Assembly: GCA_002690405.1 (NCBI GenBank)
Contig: NZEI01000014.1
Coordinates: 8,687-14,201, forward strand
DNA length: 5,515 nt
Source: Gammaproteobacteria bacterium
GTDB taxonomy: Bacteria > Pseudomonadota > Gammaproteobacteria > Pseudomonadales > Azotimanducaceae
Reading direction: 5' to 3'
Positions 1-5,325 of the stretch are shown one piece after another. Within the stretch, counting starts at the first letter, position 1, and each line of letters starts with the position of its first letter. The position numbers and the translations under genes are program-made. The notes below the pieces were generated by a model, which made no database searches, had not been told where the DNA came from, and saw only the letters and a program-made list of their open reading frames with translations.

Positions 1-594
1 CTCTGGGAATTTGGGTACTTTGGTGAAAAGCACAGACAAAGCTGGTGGTTTTTGTGGCTATCAAACTTTATTTACCATTGGGTGCCTTTTTTATTTGTTT
101 GGTTCGCGCTTTTTAAAAACCGCGAAAATTGGGGTTCCATTGGTTTAAATTTCAAGTGGTTTGTCGCTAAGAGATATTGGGTCGTTGCCACTTTCTGCGC
201 TTTATCGCTAGCAGCCATTGTTGTTCCTGAAATTTATTACGCTGAGTTGCCGAAGAGGTCACAGACCGTGTCTTTTGGCCCCATATCAACCGCCGAACGT
301 TTATTTATGGTAGTCATGGCGTTCACAACAGGATTTACCGAGGAAGTTCTGTTTCGCGGCTTCGCTTTCACAAGATTGCAACGCTTAGTAAGAAATTCCT
401 ATATTATCCTAACGATAACCATCATTTCTTTTTGGCTGATTCATGGACAGCCGGAGAGTGTCGGTAGGTCATTAAATTACATCATCTCCGGTGCAGCATT
501 TGGTGGCATGTTTATTTTGCTGAAATACAGAAGGCTTGAATTCCTTGTGCTTATCCACTTTCTAATCAACGCGAGTTTGGTCATCGCTCCATGA
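1..594 (+). CDS. CPBP-family intramembrane metalloprotease (CAAX protease-like), 5'-truncated by window edge
   Basis: The reading frame is open from the first base to a TGA at 592-594 and gives 197 residues. The first possible start inside the window is a TTG at 52, but the 17 codons before it are rich in aromatic residues and look coding, so the true start is probably outside. Counting from the first base, the three CPBP (Abi/CAAX protease) motifs are in order: EEVLFR with the Glu pair at 114-115 and Arg119; His148 in FWLIHG; and HFLIN with His186 and Asn190. Five or six hydrophobic segments make it an inner-membrane protein. Members are membrane proteases, some involved in bacteriocin immunity or protein processing; the substrate here cannot be read. 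It converges on the minus-strand oxygenase gene with no convincing terminator between them. The family call is firm, the role unknown. Confidence 0.9.
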   Translation, partial: LWEFGYFGEKHRQSWWFLWLSNFIYHWVPFLFVWFALFKNRENWGSIGLNFKWFVAKRYWVVATFCALSLAAIVVPEIYYAELPKRSQTVSFGPISTAERLFMVVMAFTTGFTEEVLFRGFAFTRLQRLVRNSYIILTITIISFWLIHGQPESVGRSLNYIISGAAFGGMFILLKYRRLEFLVLIHFLINASLVIAP

Positions 595-710
595 GTGTGC
601 CTCAATCTCGCTAAAGCGGTGCGACACCATGGTGGTGATTTGAGTGATGAAAGGGACTTCGGCGCCACTTTTTTAAAAGGACCCCGTCATCCGCTCGTAG
701 AGGGCATTGC

Positions 711-1787
711 CTATCTTATGTCTAGGATTGCCCGCCCAACTTGCCCCATCCGTGATTGGACCCTCTTATCGATCGCTTGGAGTACGTTAGTAGAGGAGGG
801 AATTTCGGAATGGCCAAAGAAACAATGCTGAGCACGTCTCAACTTGCTCGTGCAATTCTGCGTGCCTCCATGCCATAAGTGTGCGTTGTAAACGAAACAG
901 CATCCTGCAGCGCCGGTAAGTTTTATCTCACCTTCTACCGACTCATTAAGATCTCGAGGCTTACCCCTCACTAAATCACCAGTAGGGTGCACGCCGGAAC
1001 GATGAGTTCCAGGAACCACTCGAGTTGCACCATTTTCTAAAGTAAATCCGTCTATCAACCAGACCGCATTAACCACTAACGGAGCGCCCTTCACCCCCCA
1101 TAGAAAATCAGCATGGATGCCCTGGTGACCATAGCCGGGGAGGGCGCAGTGATAGTTGGAACCAATAAATTTAAAATGGGTACCAAGGATGTGCCGCACG
1201 GCAGCAAGTAACCGAGGATGTAAAAAAATGCTGTCCAGCAACCCTTCTTTATTAATAGGTCCCACAACCGTATCGACTAGCCTGCCGATTCCCCTTGTGC
1301 CGATGTTCTCTGGTTTATTGCCGTCCCTTACAATCGCTATGTCATAGCGACGACGCATCTGCACAAGTTGTTCTTCGTTTAAGAGTTGCCCTAAGTTGAG
1401 ATACCCCTCCTGGTCGAGCTTGTCTTTTTCAAATCGAGACAAAACAGTGTTGTGCTCACTATGCAGGCCCAATTTCTTTAGCGCGTCCTCGATCTCAGTA
1501 AGCGGAAGGCGATTTGACGCTTTGTTCAAAAACGGCCCCATAAGCTCAACGACACTAGCGTCAGCCAGAGTATTTTCAGTTTGATAATTTTTTAAGGCTT
1601 GAAGGCGTCCTGCTCTGGTGTCGGCCGCATTCCATATGGCGGTGGCGGCTCTGCACCTTTGATAGCGTATGCGTCGCGCTTCGGAACTTGGTTTGCTCGG
1701 CTCATATCGAGGCGCAGAAAGGTCTAATGGCAGCCTCTCAATTTGGGCGGCGTCAAAGTATTTAGATACATCTTTGTGTGCTTCCAT
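711..1787 (-). CDS. Phytanoyl-CoA dioxygenase (PhyH)-family Fe(II)/2-oxoglutarate oxygenase with N-terminal extension
   Basis: A 358-residue protein with no signal peptide, so probably cytoplasmic. The PhyH-type fold starts near residue 127 (EGYLNLGQLLNEEQ). The iron ligands are visible as HADF (His225, Asp227) and the distal His306 in HLWHGGTQN. Arg317 or Arg318 follows at the usual distance for binding the 2-oxoglutarate carboxylate. The family signature NGATRVVPGTH lies at 252-262. Such enzymes couple 2-oxoglutarate decarboxylation to hydroxylation of a small molecule or acyl chain; the substrate cannot be deduced. Residues 1-126 are rich in charged residues and match no domain I recognise, whereas most PhyH proteins begin close to the fold. 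The ATG at 1787 is used because no earlier start codon precedes it nearby and the next Met is residue 84. No clear Shine-Dalgarno is visible. It lies 37 bases after the hydrolase stop, so co-transcription is likely. Confidence 0.92.
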   Translation of the reverse strand: MEAHKDVSKYFDAAQIERLPLDLSAPRYEPSKPSSEARRIRYQRCRAATAIWNAADTRAGRLQALKNYQTENTLADASVVELMGPFLNKASNRLPLTEIEDALKKLGLHSEHNTVLSRFEKDKLDQEGYLNLGQLLNEEQLVQMRRRYDIAIVRDGNKPENIGTRGIGRLVDTVVGPINKEGLLDSIFLHPRLLAAVRHILGTHFKFIGSNYHCALPGYGHQGIHADFLWGVKGAPLVVNAVWLIDGFTLENGATRVVPGTHRSGVHPTGDLVRGKPRDLNESVEGEIKLTGAAGCCFVYNAHLWHGGTQNCTSKLRRAQHCFFGHSEIPSSTNVLQAIDKRVQSRMGQVGRAILDIR

Positions 1788-1825
1788 ATGACTTGGTTTA
1801 TCGTTGCTGGACTCTAAATCGCTTA

Positions 1826-2908
1826 CTACTGCAGCTTGGGAGTATGTTTTAAAACGAACGGTATTAGTGCTTCTAATATGTCTGGTAAGTGTGGTGCAAA
1901 CTTCATCGACGAGTTGGAGATAAGGGTCGTAGCAGCCCTGGAGTTTGTGACTGGGTGTAGATTGTCACTGTATTGATCATGGTGGAGGATCAACGTAGCT
2001 GGGACGTTGAGTTCCGCTAACTCCTTGTCATCCATGCCCAATGCGGTTTGGTAGCGTGTTTTTTGTAAATGACTACCAGATGCCTCCATAGCTGCGAGGA
2101 AGTCGTTAATGTCGGTGGTAAAAAATTGATCTCGCTTTTCAGAAGTGTTTCGTGAGAGATAAGCGCTCCACAGATCAGTGCGGGCTAGGTCCTCCATAGA
2201 CCTAATTGGCACCTCGTTGACGTGTTTCCTCGTCGTTAGCTTTTTGTTCGCTAGATATTTGAAAAAATAGTCTTCAGATAATCGAGCTGCTGCGTAAGGT
2301 CCACCGGTAAGAGGGGCGATGACGAGCGCAGCAATGTCCTCAGGGTAGCGCGAAGCCAGAATAAGATTGGAGCGCGCGCCAGAAGACATGCCATACAAAG
2401 CGCTGGGTGCTACCCCTAGACGGTCGATTAAGATATGCAAGTCTTCACCTTCCTCGATCATTTGCGGCTCACGACCGAAGTTAATTTCGGACATACCCAG
2501 GTTCCGGCGGTCATAAATTATCACTTTCAATTCCGGCGATGCGGCAGCAACGTTTCTAGCGAAGCCCCCGAAGCCGTTCGTATCGCCATTTCCGCCAGGC
2601 GTGATGATTAGAGGGATTGTCCCGTTTGGGTTATAGATCTCTACGTGCAGCGTAACGGCGCGCTCGGGCCTCAGATCGACCGCGTGTGCTTCCATCTCCA
2701 CGTTCTCCGCTCCGGGGACTGGTTGCGCTTTAAAATACACGGGGAAGTAGGAGTTGTTGGCGGCGCCGCGAAACAAGGTAACGTCGATCTCATCGTTCTG
2801 GACATCGATTACCTCATCCTCGGCTACTGCATAGCTGCCTTGAAGAAATAATACTGCAGCAACGATCGATAACCATAATCGACTAAACAGTGGCTCGAGC
2901 TTGCTCAT
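1826..2908 (-). CDS. Sec-exported alpha/beta hydrolase (serine hydrolase)
   Basis: A 360-residue protein when started at the ATG at 2908, which has an AGGAGG just upstream and puts a signal peptide at the N terminus. A start at 2986 would add 26 residues ahead of the signal and has no such site. Residues 1-29 have a short basic start, the hydrophobic core WLSIVAAVLFLQG and an AVA site, with cleavage likely after Ala29, so the protein is probably periplasmic. The alpha/beta hydrolase landmarks follow in order: a glycine-rich oxyanion segment (PGGNGDTNGFG, about 104-114), YDRRNLGMSE, the nucleophile elbow GMSSG with Ser175, a probable acid in HHDQYSDNLHP (Asp311 or Asp315) and His340 in APHLPD. 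The fold and triad are convincing. The substrate (ester, lactone, amide or peptide) is not predictable. It is upstream of, and probably co-transcribed with, the dioxygenase gene. Confidence 0.92.
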   Translation of the reverse strand: MSKLEPLFSRLWLSIVAAVLFLQGSYAVAEDEVIDVQNDEIDVTLFRGAANNSYFPVYFKAQPVPGAENVEMEAHAVDLRPERAVTLHVEIYNPNGTIPLIITPGGNGDTNGFGGFARNVAAASPELKVIIYDRRNLGMSEINFGREPQMIEEGEDLHILIDRLGVAPSALYGMSSGARSNLILASRYPEDIAALVIAPLTGGPYAAARLSEDYFFKYLANKKLTTRKHVNEVPIRSMEDLARTDLWSAYLSRNTSEKRDQFFTTDINDFLAAMEASGSHLQKTRYQTALGMDDKELAELNVPATLILHHDQYSDNLHPVTNSRAATTLISNSSMKFAPHLPDILEALIPFVLKHTPKLQ

Positions 2909-2912
2909 GGCG

Positions 2913-2918
2913 CCTCCT
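2913..2918 (-). promoter_or_regulatory. Shine-Dalgarno site that sets the hydrolase start
   Basis: A perfect AGGAGG on the minus strand lies four bases before the ATG at 2908. It supports that start over the in-frame ATG at 2986. The spacing is slightly short, but the match is the best in the window. Confidence 0.7.
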
Positions 2919-2933
2919 AAGCGGAAACCAAAG

Positions 2934-2976
2934 AAAATGACCGACCTTGGGCGGCGCGTCAACAGGAGAACCTGCT
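2934..2976 (-). promoter_or_regulatory. Weak candidate promoter with adjoining inverted repeat upstream of the hydrolase
   Basis: On the minus strand a TTGACG (2962-2957, five of six bases of the sigma70 -35 box) is followed after 17 bases by CATTTT, a poor -10 with three of six matches. Directly next to the -35 box is the inverted repeat CAGG-AGAA-CCTG (2963-2974), which could be an operator. The weak -10 keeps confidence low. The hydrolase could instead be read from the DUF952 promoter across the 253-base gap, in which I see no terminator. Confidence 0.2.
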
Positions 2977-3161
2977 CATGCGCCAATCAAACTTCGGCCT
3001 TGAATCAGCGTCGCTTCCCTATCTTTAATGTACACCCGAAATCTCGGGCAGCTTGGTCCACGAGGAAAGAGAGCTTATTCGAGCGAGCGCCAAGAAAAAC
3101 CGGCCAACCATGTGAGGCTTCTTTTGGGGTCATAGAATAGGGTCGAGCCAAGGCCGCGGAT

Positions 3162-3698
3162 TTAATTTTCACGGGGCGGCTTTGGGTAGACCCCATTGGA
3201 AGTGGCTACACCTTCTATGGCTGTAAATACGCCATCTTCTGCCCGGAAGACTTTGTGCGTATCGATAACGGCCATTGGTGAGATCCCGCCCAGGATGTGT
3301 GGATAAAGTTCGTCATCATTTCCGTCAAAATCCGCGGGCTTATCCCCGACCGGAGCGGTTCCCTCGAAAACCGTTACAACACCGCTTATCTTTAAGCTAT
3401 CTACCGTCATTCGAAGACACAACCAGTCTCCGGGAACGTCTTTATAGAAGTGATTCGCTACGGTTAATAGTTTCTCAGGATTCGCAGTTCCATGCGTGAA
3501 ACCATCTTGTTTGTAGGTAGGCGGGTAATATACCTGGTCCTCACTGCTAGATGCTTCTTCCCACAGATTCTTTTGAACAAGATGAAAAACATAGGGGTGC
3601 CTATTCTTCACCTCGGCATCAGCCGCCATGATCGTTGCGCAAGGTGAAGAGCTAAAAGCTAAAGCCAAAAAAAGGGGCAATAATTTTTTTAGATACAT
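3162..3698 (-). CDS. DUF952-family protein with signal peptide
   Basis: A 178-residue protein. Residues 1-28 form a Sec signal: a KK pair, a hydrophobic core (LLPLFLALAF) and a likely cleavage in or after MAADA. The lone Cys20 is preceded by Pro and is not a good lipobox. The mature part carries the DUF952 pattern: FHLVQKNLWEEA (38-49), YYPPTYKQDGFTH (57-69), a VANHFY segment (80-85), DWLCLRMTVDSLK (91-103) and YPHILGGISPMAV (132-144). The biochemical function of DUF952 is not established. From memory, a relation of the fold to ADP-ribosyltransferases has been proposed, but I cannot verify that here. DUF952 proteins as I know them are about 110-120 residues long and not exported, so the signal, the insert near 112-130 and the C-terminal tail after about 150 are unusual. 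A GAGAGG lies 11 bases before the ATG. The gene is followed on the same strand by the hydrolase. Confidence 0.83.
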   Translation of the reverse strand: MYLKKLLPLFLALAFSSSPCATIMAADAEVKNRHPYVFHLVQKNLWEEASSSEDQVYYPPTYKQDGFTHGTANPEKLLTVANHFYKDVPGDWLCLRMTVDSLKISGVVTVFEGTAPVGDKPADFDGNDDELYPHILGGISPMAVIDTHKVFRAEDGVFTAIEGVATSNGVYPKPPREN

Positions 3699-3725
3699 GT
3701 CTAACCATACCTCTCTTGTCTAAGC

Positions 3726-3753
3726 ATCATCGATGTTAGTTCTTAGCAGTCAA
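3726..3753 (-). promoter_or_regulatory. Candidate sigma70 promoter for the DUF952 gene
   Basis: On the minus strand, TTGACT (3753-3748, five of six matches to the -35 consensus) and GATGAT (3731-3726, four of six matches to the -10) are separated by 16 bases. Transcription would start near 3719, leaving a leader of about 20 bases that includes the GAGAGG ribosome site before the ATG at 3698. The -35 box overlaps the stop codon of the possible small gene at 3750-3848. This is the best promoter match seen on this strand, but no experimental support can be read. Confidence 0.35.
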
Positions 3754-3848
3754 GGTAACAGATGAATTTTCTTTTTTGCATAGGCATTGGATACATACTC
3801 ACACCGTCGAAGATGCTCCCAATTAGAAAAGGGCGCAGTGTCAGCCAT
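3750..3848 (-). CDS. Possible 32-residue small protein, unknown function
   Basis: ATG at 3848 to TGA at 3750-3752, encoding a peptide beginning MADTAPFSNWEHLRRCEYVS and ending KKKIHLLP. An AAGG lies nine bases before the ATG, with an A/T-rich stretch (TATTAATAA) between them. An in-frame stop (TAA) directly precedes the ATG, so it is not the tail of a longer frame. The composition is mixed and charged, with Trp and Cys, and has no membrane segment. I recognise no family. It lies upstream of the DUF952 gene on the same strand and could be a leader peptide, a remnant or chance; a frame of this length is not rare by chance. Confidence 0.2.
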   Translation of the reverse strand: MADTAPFSNWEHLRRCEYVSNAYAKKKIHLLP

Positions 3849-3884
3849 TTATTAATACCTTGCAGCTATCTTTGACAGAGACCA

Positions 3885-3898
3885 CTCCTGGGCAGGAG
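3885..3898. repeat. Hyphenated palindrome CTCCTG-GG-CAGGAG
   Basis: Two perfect six-base arms are separated by two bases. The site is too tight for a good RNA hairpin but has the size and symmetry of a binding site for a dimeric regulator. It lies about 190 bases upstream of the DUF952 start and about 130 bases after the methyltransferase stop. No regulator is encoded in the window. Confidence 0.4.
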
Positions 3899-3910
3899 GC
3901 AAGAGGAGAT

Positions 3911-3961
3911 CCCCGGTGAATGGGGTCGGTGATCTGAGGATTATCACTGGGTCCGACGGGG
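3911..3961. repeat. Nested inverted repeats, possible structured RNA element
   Basis: The outer arms are CCCC (3911-3914) with GGGG (3958-3961), the middle arms GTCGG (3925-3929) with CCGAC (3953-3957), and the inner arms TGAT (3930-3933) with ATCA (3943-3946) around a nine-base loop. The CCCC can also pair with GGGG at 3922-3925, giving an alternative local hairpin. The element is G/C-rich within a more A/T-rich gap. It matches no riboswitch or RNA class I recognise. Confidence 0.35.
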
Positions 3962-3998
3962 ACACCTCAAACTTTTACGGATAAAAGAAAAAAGCTTC

Positions 3999-4041
3999 TA
4001 GGGTGTTTCTTATCATGTTTTTTACGCCTAGGGTTGTTCTT
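3999..4041. repeat. Imperfect 13-base direct repeat across the methyltransferase stop
   Basis: TAGGGTGTTTCTT (3999-4011) and TAGGGTTGTTCTT (4029-4041) are 30 bases apart and differ at two adjacent positions. The second copy overlaps the stop and last codons of the methyltransferase. This may be a small local duplication at the gene end, with no assigned function. Confidence 0.3.
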
Positions 4042-5065
4042 GCCTAAGCCCCATTAAGTAATGGGATACGAACCATTCCTTACCCTCATTGCATGCGAAG
4101 AGTTCCTCGCAAGCTAAAAAGAATAACTGCCATCTAACAAACCACTGTTTTGGATTGGGGTAATGCCTCGCAAAAATATTTAAAATAGTGTTTCTATTTC
4201 TATAGTGATTTTGAAGCCAAAGATTGCAAGTCTTGGCATAGTGCGAACCATTTATTTTCCATTTTTGTTCAACTACAAAATCGTCTTCAAAGTAAGAGAA
4301 AATGTCGTGTGAAGGCATTAGACCTGACGTAAAAAAGTATTTGCTCATCCAGTCTGACGGGCCTCTTACCTCATAGGGGTAAGGATGATCACGATGGGTG
4401 AAAATATGCACAAACATCTTTCCATCGCTCAGCAGGTGGTTGCGGAGTTTTTTGAGTAATGTTCCATAATTCCGCATATGTTCAAACATTTCGACAGAAA
4501 TAATCCTGTGGAAGGATCCCTCTAAAGAAAGATCATTCATATCTTGTTTGATTGCTTGAACATTTTCCAAAGATCTCGCTTGAGCAGTGTTTTTGATGAA
4601 TTCAATTTGATCGTTGGAATTAGATACAGCGACAAAATTTGAATTTGGGAATTTTGCAGCAGCAAAAAGAGTGAAGCTTCCCCAGCCACAACCTAAATCT
4701 AGAACCCGCTGATGATTTTGGATGCCAAGTCGCTCTACATATAGTTTGAGCATATTCTCTTCAGCAGCATCAAGAGAAGCTGTTTTGTCATCGAACCAGC
4801 CACTGGAATACTTCAGGTGAGACCCCATAATTTCGCGAAAAAAAGATGGTGGTACCTCATAGTGTTGCTCATTAGCTTGCTGGGTACTTAAAGCGATCGG
4901 GCTTGATTTTAACTCCTCAATAAAAGCAGCTTTTTTTGATTTCCGCTCTTCAGGACAGATAGGGATCTCTAATCGGCGTTGCTGGATTATTTTTTTGATG
5001 GCCATCCTGAGAATCGGTTCAGGAACTACGCCAAGCTCGGTTAATTTGATTGCTAAATTGAGCAT
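4028..5065 (-). CDS. SAM-dependent methyltransferase, CMAS superfamily, coclaurine N-methyltransferase-like branch
   Basis: A 345-residue protein with no signal peptide, probably cytoplasmic or membrane-associated. The SAM-binding motif I is LDLGCGWGS (122-130). QHYEVPPSFF (67-76) and the LKYSSGWF segment (84-91) are typical of the cyclopropane/mycolic acid synthase superfamily. The active-site stretch reads SVEMFEHMRNY (190-200), with Glu192, Glu195 and His196. True Cfa enzymes have SVGMFEHVG here, while plant coclaurine/pavine N-methyltransferases have EMFEHM with both glutamates catalytic. The later segments DWMSKYFFTSGLMPS (238-252), INGSHYAKT (271-279) and the C-terminal EELFACNEGKEWFVSHYL (320-337) also follow that branch. 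N- or other methylation is therefore more likely than lipid cyclopropanation, though the substrate is unknown. An AGAGG lies about 12 bases before the ATG. The gene looks more A/T-rich than the hydrolase and oxygenase genes and is probably its own transcript. Confidence 0.9.
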   Translation of the reverse strand: MLNLAIKLTELGVVPEPILRMAIKKIIQQRRLEIPICPEERKSKKAAFIEELKSSPIALSTQQANEQHYEVPPSFFREIMGSHLKYSSGWFDDKTASLDAAEENMLKLYVERLGIQNHQRVLDLGCGWGSFTLFAAAKFPNSNFVAVSNSNDQIEFIKNTAQARSLENVQAIKQDMNDLSLEGSFHRIISVEMFEHMRNYGTLLKKLRNHLLSDGKMFVHIFTHRDHPYPYEVRGPSDWMSKYFFTSGLMPSHDIFSYFEDDFVVEQKWKINGSHYAKTCNLWLQNHYRNRNTILNIFARHYPNPKQWFVRWQLFFLACEELFACNEGKEWFVSHYLMGLRQEQP

Positions 5066-5075
5066 GAATAATGAA

Positions 5076-5097
5076 TACCTCTGTTGCTTACCTCTGT
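5076..5097 (-). repeat. Perfect 9-base direct repeat at the methyltransferase ribosome site
   Basis: ACAGAGGTA (minus strand) occurs twice, at 5097-5089 and 5084-5076, a 13-base period. The copy nearer the gene supplies the AGAGG before the ATG at 5065, about 12 bases away, which is a long spacing. The repeat could be a doubled ribosome site, a direct-repeat operator or a small duplication. Confidence 0.4.
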
Positions 5098-5125
5098 GAA
5101 CGGCCTGATAGGCACGAGAGTAAAA

Positions 5126-5153
5126 TGGCGGAGCGGACAGGATTGGAACCTGG
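5126..5153 (-). other. tRNA 3'-end fragment, candidate integration (att) scar
   Basis: Read on the minus strand, this is a T arm CCAGG-TTCCAAT-CCTGT followed by an acceptor half CCGCTCC, discriminator G and CCA. Four of five T-stem pairs form. The loop has C where the normally purine position 57 should be, and the outermost pair is C-T. No D arm, anticodon arm or matching 5' acceptor half (GGAGCGG) lies in the expected 50 bases upstream, so this is not a working tRNA. The acceptor sequence agrees with gammaproteobacterial tRNA-Asp as I remember it. Duplicated tRNA 3' ends of this kind are left by tyrosine integrases at the far end of an island. With this orientation the element would lie to the right and the old chromosome to the left. 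Confidence 0.5.
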
Positions 5154-5164
5154 AAAGTGCCCTT

Positions 5165-5180
5165 CTATAGCAGTCCATAG
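5165..5180. repeat. Hyphenated inverted repeat CTATAG-CAGT-CCATAG
   Basis: Two six-base arms with one mismatch flank a four-base centre, 11 bases from the tRNA 3'-end fragment. The position suggests a recombinase arm or core site, but the arms are short and no integrase gene is in the window to support this. Confidence 0.3.
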
Positions 5181-5271
5181 CAACCTAAGTGATTGATTTA
5201 TAGAGGGTCCGCAGCGTGAGATTTTATCCTGTTTTCCTAAATTGGGCTAAGCCAAAAACCACCACCGTAGT

Positions 5272-5289
5272 GGGGGAAAACCCCGGGGG
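5272..5289. repeat. GGGGG-AAAA-CCCC-GGGGG hairpin
   Basis: A run of five G, four A, four C and five G. The CCCC can pair with the preceding G run across the AAAA loop or be sequestered next to the following G run. There is no T run after it on either strand, so it is not a terminator. It lies between the tRNA fragment and the transposase-like remnant. Confidence 0.35.
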
Positions 5290-5325
5290 ATAAATTCGCA
5301 GACAAGAGCTATCGAATCTAAGACT

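Larger units (their letters stand above)
3699..4027. other. 329-base intergenic region between methyltransferase and DUF952 genes
   Basis: No gene longer than about 32 codons that I would accept lies here. From left to right it holds the candidate DUF952 promoter, a possible small gene (3750-3848), a perfect 14-base hyphenated palindrome (3885-3898), a nested set of inverted repeats (3911-3961) and a T-rich stretch on the minus strand (about 3976-3993) just after the methyltransferase stop. The T-rich stretch has no strong stem before it, so a Rho-independent terminator is not established. The density of inverted repeats suggests a structured leader, operator region or small RNA, but which one is undecided. 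Confidence 0.6.

Noticed and set aside
625..634. Palindrome CACCATGGTG between the convergent genes
   Set aside because: It has no loop and no T run after it. Short palindromes like this occur by chance, and it does not make a terminator.
595..831. Plus-strand reading frame of 78 codons starting at GTG right after the CPBP stop
   Set aside because: It runs over the 3' end of the oxygenase gene on the other strand, has no ribosome site and no recognisable motif.
2909..2986. Earlier in-frame ATG at 2986 for the hydrolase
   Set aside because: It would bury the signal peptide 26 residues in, and it lacks a ribosome site, whereas AGGAGG precedes the ATG at 2908.
3035..3048. Inverted repeat CCCGA-AATC-TCGGG in the gap upstream of the hydrolase
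   Set aside because: It has only five-base arms and is not beside a promoter, ribosome site or T run, so no role can be supported.
3005..3133. Minus-strand frame of 42 codons (MTPKEASHGW...) between the DUF952 and hydrolase genes
   Set aside because: There is no ribosome site, it matches no family I know, and its longer form overlaps the DUF952 gene out of frame. Chance is the simpler explanation.
3872..3900. Perfect TTGACA at 3872-3877 on the plus strand
   Set aside because: No -10-like hexamer lies 15-19 bases downstream, and no plus-strand gene follows.
3976..4000. T-rich stretch after the methyltransferase stop as a terminator
   Set aside because: The T run is present on the minus strand, but only A/T-rich or four-base stems precede it, so a Rho-independent terminator is not supported.
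5126..5210. A complete tRNA gene on the minus strand
   Set aside because: Only the T arm, acceptor half and CCA can be found. The D arm, anticodon arm and 5' acceptor half are missing.
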